Shown here piece after piece: positions 18,405 to 26,659 of a stretch of DNA of 64,000 nt; positions within the stretch are counted from its first letter, which is position 1; each line of letters begins with the position of its first letter. Source of the DNA: Anaerotignum faecicola (GTDB lineage Bacteria; Bacillota; Clostridia; Lachnospirales; Anaerotignaceae); NCBI RefSeq assembly GCF_003865035.1, contig NZ_BHVZ01000001.1:1-64000 (forward strand). Direction: 5' to 3'. The notes beneath the pieces are model-generated. The model ran no database searches and had not been told where the DNA came from. It worked only from the letters and a program-made list of their open reading frames with translations. The position numbers and the translations under genes are program-made.

Positions 18405-20435
18405 ATGCAGGAAAAAGGCAATCTTTCTATTAACAGTGAAAATTTTATGCCAATTATCAAAAAATGGCTCTATACAGATAAGGACATCTTCATTCGTGAA
18501 CTGGTATCCAATGCGTGTGATGCGGTGACAAAGCTGCAGAAGCTTTCCATGATGGGGGAAGCGGATATTCCCGCAGAGGAAGCATACAAAATTCATGTTG
18601 TTCTGGATCAGGACAAGAAAACATTGCAGATTATTGATAACGGTATCGGCATGACGGCGGATGAAATCAAGAAATACATCAACCAGATTGCATTCTCCGG
18701 TGCAACCGATTTCCTTTCCAAATTTGAAGGAAAAACCGAGGACGAAGGCAGTGAGATTATCGGACATTTCGGTCTGGGGTTCTATTCTGCTTTTATGGTA
18801 GCCGATACGGTCGAGATTGATTCCCTTTCCTATCAGAAGGGTGCAGAGCCTGCAAAATGGCGCTGCAACGGCGGCATTGATTATGAAATGGAGGCCGGTG
18901 AAAGAACCGAACGCGGCACAACCATCACCCTCTTTATCGGCGCAGACGGCGAGGAATTTCTGAATGAGGCAACGCTTTACGCCGCTATGAGAAAATACTG
19001 CGCCTTCATGCCCGTTCCCATCTTTGTGGATGTGCTGAAGGAAGAAACAGAGGAGGAAAAGGCATCCGCAAAGAAGGCCGAAAACACTGTTCATGTTTCC
19101 CCCGAGGAAGCCGCAAAGCTGACCACCGAGGGTGCCATGGATTTATTGCAGGAGCAGCAGGATGCCGCAGAAGAAGCAAAGGCAGAGGAGCCCAAGCCGC
19201 TGAATGACACCAACCCCCTCTGGCAGAGAAAGCCCTCCGAATGTACGGATGAGGACTACAAAGCCTTTTATCATCAGGTATTCAATGATTTGAATGACCC
19301 TCTGTTCTGGATTCATCTGAATATGGATTACCCCTTCCGTCTGAAAGGGATTCTCTATTTCCCGAAGCTGGTGGAGCAGATGGACATGATGGACGGCGAG
19401 GTAAAGCTGTACTGCAATCAGGTTTATATTGCGGATAACGTAAAAGAGGTTGTCCCCGAATTCCTGCTGCTCTTGAAGGGGATTTTGGACTGCCCCGATA
19501 TGCCTCTGAATGTTTCCAGAAGTGCATTGCAGAATGACGGCTATGTGGAAAAAATGAATGCCTACATTACCAAGAAGGTTGCGGACAAGCTGAACCAGCT
19601 GTTCAAAACCGACCGTTCTGCCTTTGAGGGCTTCTGGGATGATATCAATATCTTCATCAAATACGGCTGCATGAAGGAAGAAAAGCTGTATGATAAGGTA
19701 AAGGATATCCTTCTGCTGAAAACAACAGACGGTGTTTATGAAACCGTTGCCGAATATCTGGAAAAGAATAAGGAAAAGCACGAAAACGTGATTTATTTTG
19801 CAACCGACACCAATCAGCAGGCGCAGTATATCCGCCTGTTCAAGGAGCAGGGTCTGGAGGCTGCCATCATGGATACGCCTGTGGATAAGCCCTTCGTTTC
19901 CTTCTTGGAATATAAAAATCAGGACATTAAGCTGAAAGTACAGCGTGTCGATGCGGATATTGATTCCTTGCAGGAAAAAGAGGATGCCGAAATTTCCGAA
20001 GCGAAAAAGCAGGCAGACGAATTTGAAGCAAATCAGATGCAGGAGCTGTTCCGCGCGGCGGTTGCAAATGAAAAGCTGCATGTAAAGCTGGAAGCGCTGA
20101 AGGCTGAAAAGGTTTCCGCTATGATTCTGCTTTCCGAGGAATCCAGACGTATGATGGAAATGATGGAGGCTTACGCCAACAACGAAGAATTTAAGGCAAT
20201 GTTTGCCAATATGAAGCCCGATGAAACTCTGGTGCTGAATAAAAATAATAAACTGGTAAAAGCACTGCTTTCCATGGCAGGCAAGGAGGAAAAGAAGGAG
20301 GATGCAGCCCTTCTGTGCCATCAGCTGTATGATCTGGCACTGATGAGCCATCGTCCGCTGACCTCCGAGGAAATGACCGCCTTCATCGACAGAAGCAATC
20401 TTCTTCTGGAAAAACTGACTGCCTTTGAAGCATAA
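18405..20435 (+). CDS. htpG: Molecular chaperone HtpG (Hsp90)
   Basis: A 676-residue bacterial Hsp90, cytosolic and ATP-dependent. The N-terminal GHKL ATPase shows FIRELVSNACDAVTK (about 29-43), IDNGIGMTADEI (about 78-89) and a glycine-rich lid with GHFGLGFYSAFM (about 121-132). A middle domain has the SRSALQNDGYV segment (about 368-378), followed by the dimerisation domain. A charged linker rich in Glu and Ala lies near 205-255. The start at 18405 follows AGGAGG by 8 bases; an ATG at 18398 is too close. A CIRCE element upstream predicts HrcA repression. Confidence 0.97.
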   Translation: MQEKGNLSINSENFMPIIKKWLYTDKDIFIRELVSNACDAVTKLQKLSMMGEADIPAEEAYKIHVVLDQDKKTLQIIDNGIGMTADEIKKYINQIAFSGATDFLSKFEGKTEDEGSEIIGHFGLGFYSAFMVADTVEIDSLSYQKGAEPAKWRCNGGIDYEMEAGERTERGTTITLFIGADGEEFLNEATLYAAMRKYCAFMPVPIFVDVLKEETEEEKASAKKAENTVHVSPEEAAKLTTEGAMDLLQEQQDAAEEAKAEEPKPLNDTNPLWQRKPSECTDEDYKAFYHQVFNDLNDPLFWIHLNMDYPFRLKGILYFPKLVEQMDMMDGEVKLYCNQVYIADNVKEVVPEFLLLLKGILDCPDMPLNVSRSALQNDGYVEKMNAYITKKVADKLNQLFKTDRSAFEGFWDDINIFIKYGCMKEEKLYDKVKDILLLKTTDGVYETVAEYLEKNKEKHENVIYFATDTNQQAQYIRLFKEQGLEAAIMDTPVDKPFVSFLEYKNQDIKLKVQRVDADIDSLQEKEDAEISEAKKQADEFEANQMQELFRAAVANEKLHVKLEALKAEKVSAMILLSEESRRMMEMMEAYANNEEFKAMFANMKPDETLVLNKNNKLVKALLSMAGKEEKKEDAALLCHQLYDLALMSHRPLTSEEMTAFIDRSNLLLEKLTAFEA

Positions 20436-20478
20436 ATTTCCAAAAACCCTTGATAACTCACTACCCCTTATTATATAA

Positions 20479-20516
20479 AAACCCGAGGATGCTTTTTGTC
20501 CCCGGGTTTTTCTTTT
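20479..20516. terminator. Terminator between convergent htpG and transglutaminase-like gene
   Basis: AAACCCGAGGA and TCCCCGGGTTT pair around the loop TGCTTTTTG and are followed by a U run on the plus strand. An A run on the other side allows weaker action in reverse. Confidence 0.75.
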
Positions 20517-20536
20517 CTTGATTTTCTTTTCTTGAT

Positions 20537-21556
20537 TTATTCCTCTTTTTCGCCTTCATTGGCTTCTTCCATGGTCAATTCCTGTGTCGGTAATTGTTCG
20601 ATAAAGCGTACCTTCACAATCGCCTGCGCCCAATTCAGCGAAACCTGTGCGAATTTTTCTTTTTTCGCTGCTTCTTCCTTGAAAATCCGCAGAAATTCCT
20701 GCACGATTTCCCTTGTCATATAGCCGCCGCGCCAATGAAACAGCAGTGGTTTTCCCTTTTTCACCGCCTGCGCCGCGCGCTTTTGCACCTCCTCCGTCTT
20801 CGTGAAGGAGAGCTTCTTTTTCTTATAATAAAATCTGTCTGCATCCTCGCAGGCAGGCACACGCCATACCAGTCTCTCATGATCGCGAAAAATCTGCTTA
20901 TCACTCAGCCGAAAATAATCATAGCGGATTTCCTCCGGATTTCCTAAGGAAAGATCAAAGGTACAGTCCAGATGGTAATATTTTTTATCCAGCCGCACCA
21001 CGTTCCACGCATGGCGATACTTCACGCCCTTTTCGGGGTTATTTTCCGCCAAGGCAATGATGCACTGGATTTGCAGTGCATCACAGAGGATCTTGACTGC
21101 CTTTGCAATGCCCTCACAAACGCCAACGCCATGCCCCAGAACGCCGATGATTTCATGGGAATATTGCTTTTTCAGCTTATCATAGCGTACATTTTTGCAG
21201 ATAAAATCGTGGATATACAGCAGCTTTTCCTCATCGCCGCACCTTGCCACAGGGCGAACCAGCTTTTCCACGCGTGCCTGCAGCGCCTTCTGATGCTCCT
21301 TCAGCTTTCCCTTTTCAAAAAGATACGCAGGAATCAATTCTGCATTTCTGGAATCGGGATAATAGCGATATTGAAATGTCCCTGCATAGAACAGCTGCGG
21401 ACAATCCAGACGCAGCTTCATGAAAACATCCGTCAACGCTCTGTTTTCCAGCAGCGGCACAGGAAAGGAGGGCGCAAACGCCTGCAGTCCTGCCTGCATC
21501 GCCTGATAGCTGCTCTGCTCCGCCTTGGATAAGGTTTGATAATAATACGGTTCCAT
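20537..21556 (-). CDS. Transglutaminase-like domain protein
   Basis: A 339-residue protein with a transglutaminase-like core. The Cys-His-Asp triad is visible as Cys147 in GVGVCEGIAKA, His182 in YRHAWNVV and Asp197 in YHLDCTFD. IHDFICKNVRYD (about 115-126) is the usual element before the Cys. No signal peptide or membrane segment is seen, so it is probably cytoplasmic; many clostridial relatives are secreted or anchored. The C terminus (about 240-339) is basic then acidic and not recognised. It follows the exonuclease III gene by 12 bases on the same strand, likely one transcript. Substrate unknown; peptidase or amidase activity is as likely as crosslinking. Confidence 0.78.
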   Translation of the reverse strand: MEPYYYQTLSKAEQSSYQAMQAGLQAFAPSFPVPLLENRALTDVFMKLRLDCPQLFYAGTFQYRYYPDSRNAELIPAYLFEKGKLKEHQKALQARVEKLVRPVARCGDEEKLLYIHDFICKNVRYDKLKKQYSHEIIGVLGHGVGVCEGIAKAVKILCDALQIQCIIALAENNPEKGVKYRHAWNVVRLDKKYYHLDCTFDLSLGNPEEIRYDYFRLSDKQIFRDHERLVWRVPACEDADRFYYKKKKLSFTKTEEVQKRAAQAVKKGKPLLFHWRGGYMTREIVQEFLRIFKEEAAKKEKFAQVSLNWAQAIVKVRFIEQLPTQELTMEEANEGEKEE

Positions 21557-21568
21557 ATTTCTCCTCTT

Positions 21569-22324
21569 TTACAGATTGATTTCCAGCTCCACAGGGCAAT
21601 GGTCAGAGCCAAGCACCTCTGTATGAATCTTTGCATCCACCAGCTTATCCTCTAATCGCTTGGATACGACATAATAATCAATCCGCCACCCTGCGTTCTT
21701 CTCTCTTGCCTTAAAGCGATAGCTCCACCAGGAATAAATGCCTTCCTGCTCCGGATAAAAATAGCGGAAGGTATCCACAAAGCCTGCACCCAGAAGCTCT
21801 GTGAATTTGCCGCGCTCCTCGTCCGTAAAGCCGGCACTTCTGCGGTTTGTTTTGGGATTTTTCAGGTCAATTTCATTATGTGCTACATTCAAATCCCCGC
21901 AGATAACAACAGGCTTTTTCGCATCCAGAGCGCTTACATACGCGCGGAACGCATCCTCCCATTCCATGCGGTACGCCAGACGGGCGTTTTCCTGCTGCGA
22001 ATTGGGGGTATATACCGTCACATAGTAAAATTCGGGAAATTCCAGCGTAATCACACGCCCCTCGTGGTCATGCTCCTCCACGCCAATACCATAGGCAACA
22101 GAAAGCGGCTCCTGCTTCGTGAACACCGCTACGCCGGAATAGCCCTTCTTTTCGGCATAATTCCAGTATTGATGATAGCCCTCTGTTTCTAAATCAATCT
22201 GCCCTGCCTGTAGCTTTGTTTCCTGCAAGGAAAATATATCCGCATCAGCTTCCTTGAAATATTCCGAAAAGCCTTTGCCTACTGCGGCGCGTAAGCCGTT
22301 TACATTCCATGAAATGAATCTCAT
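21569..22324 (-). CDS. xth: Exodeoxyribonuclease III (AP endonuclease)
   Basis: A 251-residue exonuclease/endonuclease/phosphatase-fold DNA repair enzyme cleaving abasic sites. Signatures: SWNVNGLRA at the N terminus, LQETKL with the metal-binding Glu, GDLNVAHNEIDL with catalytic Asp and Asn, and GSDHCPVELEI at the C terminus. The ATG at 22324 has AAGGAGG upstream and begins exactly at the family start; an in-frame extension of 10 residues is rejected. Also known as exoA in Bacillus. Confidence 0.95.
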   Translation of the reverse strand: MRFISWNVNGLRAAVGKGFSEYFKEADADIFSLQETKLQAGQIDLETEGYHQYWNYAEKKGYSGVAVFTKQEPLSVAYGIGVEEHDHEGRVITLEFPEFYYVTVYTPNSQQENARLAYRMEWEDAFRAYVSALDAKKPVVICGDLNVAHNEIDLKNPKTNRRSAGFTDEERGKFTELLGAGFVDTFRYFYPEQEGIYSWWSYRFKAREKNAGWRIDYYVVSKRLEDKLVDAKIHTEVLGSDHCPVELEINL

Positions 22325-22382
22325 TTTTCTGCCTCCTTCGCTTGAAAATAACATAAGTATAACAGAATCATTCTCTATTGTC

Positions 22383-22411
22383 TTGCCCCCACGGAAAAAA
22401 TATTATAAAAT
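22383..22411 (+). promoter_or_regulatory. Promoter of the ArsC-like / nitrilase operon
   Basis: TTGCCC (22383-22388), 17-bp spacer, TAAAAT (22406-22411), about 29 bases before the ATG at 22440. Confidence 0.6.
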
Positions 22412-22439
22412 GAGGTATCAAAGAAAGGATGGTTTTCGC

Positions 22440-22775
22440 ATGAATATCCAAATTTACGGCTCCAAGAAAAGCTTTGATACCAAAAAAGCGGAACGTTATT
22501 TTAAAGAGAGAAAAATAAAATATCAATATATTGATTTGCACCAATTCGGCATGGCAAAGGCAGTCTTTGAAGCAGCGAAAAAATGTATTCCCGTTGAGGA
22601 TATGATTGACCGCAAGGCAAAGGCATACACTAGGCTTTACATGGATTATATCGACGAGGCAAAGCGCGAGCAGACGCTGTTTGAAAATCCGGAGCTGTTC
22701 GCCACACCGATTGTACGCAACGGTAAAGCGTTTACACTGGGCTATTGCCCCGATATCTGGAAGGATTGGGAATAA
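22440..22775 (+). CDS. ArsC/Spx-like thioredoxin-fold protein lacking the catalytic Cys
   Basis: A 111-residue protein of the ArsC/Spx/YffB group: a beta-alpha-beta start, IDLHQFGMAKAVFEAAKK in the middle, and TPIVRNGKAFTLGY with the cis-proline near 88. The usual N-terminal thiol motif (CxxC or CxxS) is replaced by KKSFDTKKAERYF, so position 11 is Ser. The only cysteines are at about 49 and 104. Oxidoreductase or arsenate reductase chemistry is therefore unlikely in the classical form. It precedes the nitrilase-family gene by 54 bases on the same strand. Confidence 0.8.
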   Translation: MNIQIYGSKKSFDTKKAERYFKERKIKYQYIDLHQFGMAKAVFEAAKKCIPVEDMIDRKAKAYTRLYMDYIDEAKREQTLFENPELFATPIVRNGKAFTLGYCPDIWKDWE

Positions 22776-22829
22776 AAAATCAGTTTTGCATTTGAGAATA
22801 ACATTTAAGAATAAAAGGAGGAAAATCCT

Positions 22830-23633
22830 ATGAGAATCGCATTGGGACAGATTGATATGGGCTTTGAAGAAAAGGAAAAGACCATGACACTTTGCAGCAG
22901 GCTGCTTGCAGAGGCAAAGGAAAAACAGGTGGATTTTGTCATTTTCCCCGAAATGACGCTGACAGGCTTTACGCTGAACCCCGAAACCTACGGCGAGGAC
23001 AGAAAAAACAGTCCCTCCATGGCGTTTTTCCGCGAAGAAGCAAAGAAAAACCATGTTGCCATCTGCTATGGCCTGCCCGTATATGAAAACGGAGTTGCCA
23101 CAAATCACTGCATCATTCTGGACGAGAACGGGAATCAGCTTGCAGATTATGCAAAAATTCATCCCTTCTCCTTCGGCGCAGAGGCAAAGCATTATACCGG
23201 CGGTAATGCGCTGCAGCTTTGCGAGGTAAAGGGTGTACCTGTTGCACCGTTAATCTGCTATGATTTACGTTTCCCCGAAATCTTTCAGATTGTATCCGAG
23301 CAGGCAAAGGTAATTCCCGTTATCGCAAGCTGGCCCACGGCACGCAGAGAGCATTGGATGACACTCCTAAAGGCACGCGCCATCGAAAACCAGTGCTTCA
23401 TCCTCGGTGTGAACCGCAGCGGCGAGGGCGGCGGTCTTTCCTATATCGGTGACAGCATGGCAGTTTCCCCGACAGGCGAAGTGCTGGCGCATGTAGAGGG
23501 CGGCAACGGGCTGACGATTGTAGATATCGACCTAAGCGAGGCAGACGCATACCGCAATAGCTTTCCTGTCAAGGCGGACAGAAAGCCTGCGCTTTATCAT
23601 ACTCTTTGGGAAGAAAACATCAAACAGAAATGA
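22830..23633 (+). CDS. Nitrilase-superfamily carbon-nitrogen hydrolase (omega-amidase-like)
   Basis: A 267-residue amidase. The catalytic triad is Glu41 (IFPEMTLTG), Lys109 (YAKIHPF) and Cys143 (LICYDLRFPE). The size and the motif RFPEIFQ fit the omega-amidase / YafV branch, which hydrolyses 2-oxoglutaramate or 2-oxosuccinamate in methionine salvage and glutamine transaminase pathways. The ribosome binding site AAAGGAGG precedes the ATG. The stop overlaps a possible ATGA start of the acyltransferase frame. Substrate assignment is inference; superfamily membership is firm. Confidence 0.88.
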   Translation: MRIALGQIDMGFEEKEKTMTLCSRLLAEAKEKQVDFVIFPEMTLTGFTLNPETYGEDRKNSPSMAFFREEAKKNHVAICYGLPVYENGVATNHCIILDENGNQLADYAKIHPFSFGAEAKHYTGGNALQLCEVKGVPVAPLICYDLRFPEIFQIVSEQAKVIPVIASWPTARREHWMTLLKARAIENQCFILGVNRSGEGGGLSYIGDSMAVSPTGEVLAHVEGGNGLTIVDIDLSEADAYRNSFPVKADRKPALYHTLWEENIKQK

Positions 23634-23650
23634 AACAGGAGTCATTCATC

Positions 23651-24811
23651 ATGAAGCAGCAGACAGCAAGAGATTTTCATATCGACAACATCAAGGGTGT
23701 TCTGATTTTTCTGGTGGTTCTGGGACACATGCTTGGCTATTTGCAGGAAACCCATTCTGCCTTTGCCACAGGCGTGAGAACCTTTATCTATTTTTTTCAC
23801 ATGCCGGGGTTTATCTTCATGTCGGGCTATCTGGCAAAGGGCTTTCTCACAAAGGAATATAAGGCGGAAAAGCTGCTCTCCTTCGCATGGCTCTATCTTC
23901 TGTTCAAGGATGCCATCGAGCTGGTACATTTCATCTTTGAGCGACCATATTTTGAAACGGCACACCACCCTTCCGTCTGGACTCTCATTGTTCTGCTGTT
24001 CTGCGGCGGCATTTGGCTGCTCTCTTTTGCGTACAGTAAATCCGCGCTGTTCCGAAAAGCATTTATTCTGGGCGTTCTGATTTTCTCTCTTCTGAAAATC
24101 AATATGCTGACAGTTGGGGCGGCACCGTGGTATCTGCTTTCTTTAATCTGGTGGCATATTTTTCTTTACCTGACAAAAAATATGAAACCGAAATATGTCC
24201 TCATTGGAGCAGTCCTTCTGGCGGCAGTCATCCATTATCAGGAGCCGGTCGGGAAATTTTTAAGCCTTTCCCGCACCATTCACTTTCTGCCCTTCTTCCT
24301 CATGGGGTATTACATCAAGAAGGAGCAGTTTCAGGCAGTCATCAACAATGCGAAATGCAGAAAAGCATTGCCTGCCGTTCTGCTGCTTTCCGCCTGCATG
24401 CTGATTCCCTATGGACGAGGGGTACAGAAATATCTGGGGGTATTCTTCTTCGGGATTGCCCCCTATGCACAGCTGAAAAGTCAGCTGTTTCCCTTTGCAC
24501 CGCTCATCTGTATCCTGTGGATGGCGGCGGTTGTGCTGATGCTCTTTGGTCTGTTTATCCTTTGCCCGAAAAAGGAAACCTTCCTCTGCCAATTCGGGAA
24601 AAATACCATCGGTATTTATATCCTGCACCGCCTGTTTAAGGATTTCCTCATTTACGGCGGCTTTTATGAGCTGCTCAGTGCAAATGGCTATCTTGCCGTT
24701 CTGGAGATTATGGTTGTTTCCCTTCTGCTGACCTTCCTGTTCGGGACAGCCTTCTGGGCGGATATCATCAAAAAGCTGAGTCGGGTTTCCGTCCGTAAGC
24801 TATATTCCTAA
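23651..24811 (+). CDS. Acyltransferase family 3 integral membrane protein
   Basis: A 386-residue membrane protein with about ten hydrophobic segments. The family features are DNIKGVLIFLVVLGHML (with the Asp and His of the first segment, about 9-25) and FFHMPGFIFMSGYLAKG (about 47-63). These proteins transfer acetyl or other acyl groups to sugars or cell-surface polymers. It most resembles the fucose-4-O-acetylase type. I chose the ATG at 23651 with CAGGAG upstream; an in-frame ATG at 23630, overlapping the previous stop, is possible. No sugar-polymer genes are nearby to define the acceptor. Confidence 0.82.
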   Translation: MKQQTARDFHIDNIKGVLIFLVVLGHMLGYLQETHSAFATGVRTFIYFFHMPGFIFMSGYLAKGFLTKEYKAEKLLSFAWLYLLFKDAIELVHFIFERPYFETAHHPSVWTLIVLLFCGGIWLLSFAYSKSALFRKAFILGVLIFSLLKINMLTVGAAPWYLLSLIWWHIFLYLTKNMKPKYVLIGAVLLAAVIHYQEPVGKFLSLSRTIHFLPFFLMGYYIKKEQFQAVINNAKCRKALPAVLLLSACMLIPYGRGVQKYLGVFFFGIAPYAQLKSQLFPFAPLICILWMAAVVLMLFGLFILCPKKETFLCQFGKNTIGIYILHRLFKDFLIYGGFYELLSANGYLAVLEIMVVSLLLTFLFGTAFWADIIKKLSRVSVRKLYS

Positions 24812-24824
24812 ATCTGATTCTTTT

Positions 24825-24860
24825 GCTGAACAGAAATTTTTCTCTGTTCAGCATTTTTTT
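24825..24860 (+). terminator. Terminator of the acyltransferase operon
   Basis: GCTGAACAGA (24825-24834) and TCTGTTCAGC (24843-24852) form a 10-bp stem followed by seven U. Confidence 0.88.
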
Positions 24861-24864
24861 GCAT

Positions 24865-24900
24865 AAAAAAGACTGCTGTACAATAAAGTACAACAGCCTT
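24865..24900 (-). terminator. Terminator of the hydrogenase operon
   Basis: On the minus strand GGCTGTTGTAC pairs with GTACAGCAGTC (G-U wobbles) and a U run follows. It lies just past the hydrogenase stop at 24917. Confidence 0.8.
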
Positions 24901-24916
24901 TGTATTTTCTTGTCGT

Positions 24917-26659
24917 TTATTTCTGCATGGGCATATTCCATGCCTTATGGTCCGTATGCAGCAGATGGTGTGCTGTCTCTCCCAAGGGTTCGCCCAGATA
25001 TTCATGATACAATGCCTGTACCTCAGGATTTTCATGAGCGAAACGCATCGGATTTTCCGCATCAAGGGTATAAAGCCGTTCCCCTCTCACGCCGTAAAGC
25101 TCCTCATCCTCTGCGGAGATAGGCTGACCGCCGCCGCCGACACAGCCGCCGGGACAAGCCATGACCTCTACAAAATCATACTGCACCTTGCCCTCCTTCA
25201 GCCGTTCAATCAGCTTACGCGCATTGCCCAGACCACTGACAACCGCACAACGCACAGGAATTCCCGCAACGGTATAGGTTGCCTCTCTCAGTCCGGGGCC
25301 TGTCCGCACCTCACTGAAGGCATCCGGATTCGGATTTTCGCCCGTCAGCACATACGCCGCAGTACGCAGAGCCGCTTCCATAACGCCGCCGGTTGCACCG
25401 AAGATCACGCCTGCACCGGTATGTGTTCCCATAGGGGAATTCAGTGCTTCCTCCTCGATGAAATGCGGGTCCAGATGGTCTGCACGCATCATACGCACCA
25501 GCTCCCTTGTTGTCAGCACGATATCCACATCCGCACCGCTTTCACCACGCATGGTCGGCAAATCTGCTTCCGCCTTCTTCGCTACGCAGGGCATGATGGA
25601 AACACAGCAGATTTTTTCGGGTGCCACATCCAGCTTCTTCGCCAGCCATGTTTTCGCAACCGCGCCGAACATCTGCTGGGGAGATTTTGCCGTAGAAAGC
25701 TGATTTGTCAATTCAGGATACTGCCCTTTCAGGAAACGCACCCAACCGGGACAGCAGCTTGTGAACATGGGCCAACGTACCAATGCGCCGCTTTTCAGCC
25801 GATGCAGAAATTCATTGCCTTCCTCCATAATCGTCAGGTCTGCCGCAAAGTTTGTATCATATACATAATCGAATCCAAGGCGGTGCAGTGCGCCTGCCAT
25901 GCGCTCCATGGTCGCTTCTTCCCGTTTCAGCCCGAAATACTCGCCCCAAGCGGTACGCACCGCAGGCGCAACCTGTACGACCGTAATTTTTTCTTTATCT
26001 GCCAGAGCCGCTCTTGCCTTTGCGGTGTCATCTCTTTCTCTTAAGCCGCCTGTCGGGCAATGCGTGATGCACTGACCGCAAAGCGCACAATCGGAATCCT
26101 TGATAACACGGTTGCCCGAAACATCCACCGTTGTGCGGCTGCCTGTCCCTGCCAAATCCCAGATATTCAGCGTCTGCACCTTATCGCAAATCTGGATGCA
26201 GCGCATACATTTGATACATTTATTCACATCCCGATAGAGCGGAAATGTTTTTGTCCACGCACTGCGCAGCCCCTTCTGCAGCTGTGTTTCAAAGGGAAGC
26301 TCAAGGATACCCAGATCATTCGCAACCTCCTGCAGCTGACAGTTGCCGCTGCGTACACAGGTCGCACATTTGCAGTCATGCTGAGACAAAATCAGTTCTA
26401 CATTTGTGCGGCGTGTCATTCTGGCACGAGGGGAATTCGTATACACCACCATGCCATCCTTTACAGGGTTGCTGCAGGCTGCAACCATCGCGCGCTCGCC
26501 CTCAATTTCCACACAGCAGATACGGCAGGCGGAAATTTCATTGATTCCCTTCAGGTAGCAAAGATGAGGGATTTTTACATTGACCGCCTTCGCCGCCTCC
26601 ATAATCGTCGTTCCTGCCGGCACCTGCGCAAGCTGTCCATCAATCGTTATTCTTACCAT
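24917..26659 (-). CDS. [FeFe] hydrogenase catalytic subunit
   Basis: A 580-residue iron-only hydrogenase. Domains in order: [2Fe-2S] ferredoxin domain with Cys34, 45, 48 and 62; His-ligated cluster His94, Cys98, 101 and 107; two [4Fe-4S] clusters, Cys148/151/154/158 and Cys191/194/197/201; then the H-cluster domain. All three H-cluster signatures are intact: TSCCPGW (300-306), MPCVAKKAE (356-364) and VMACPGGCVGGGGQP (499-513). The gene overlaps the preceding one by 7 bases. The partner is a NuoF/GltD-like protein, so electrons probably pass between H2, ferredoxin and NAD(P). This resembles the 'glutamate synthase-linked' group A2 layout. HydEFG maturases are not in the window. Confidence 0.95.
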   Translation of the reverse strand: MVRITIDGQLAQVPAGTTIMEAAKAVNVKIPHLCYLKGINEISACRICCVEIEGERAMVAACSNPVKDGMVVYTNSPRARMTRRTNVELILSQHDCKCATCVRSGNCQLQEVANDLGILELPFETQLQKGLRSAWTKTFPLYRDVNKCIKCMRCIQICDKVQTLNIWDLAGTGSRTTVDVSGNRVIKDSDCALCGQCITHCPTGGLRERDDTAKARAALADKEKITVVQVAPAVRTAWGEYFGLKREEATMERMAGALHRLGFDYVYDTNFAADLTIMEEGNEFLHRLKSGALVRWPMFTSCCPGWVRFLKGQYPELTNQLSTAKSPQQMFGAVAKTWLAKKLDVAPEKICCVSIMPCVAKKAEADLPTMRGESGADVDIVLTTRELVRMMRADHLDPHFIEEEALNSPMGTHTGAGVIFGATGGVMEAALRTAAYVLTGENPNPDAFSEVRTGPGLREATYTVAGIPVRCAVVSGLGNARKLIERLKEGKVQYDFVEVMACPGGCVGGGGQPISAEDEELYGVRGERLYTLDAENPMRFAHENPEVQALYHEYLGEPLGETAHHLLHTDHKAWNMPMQK

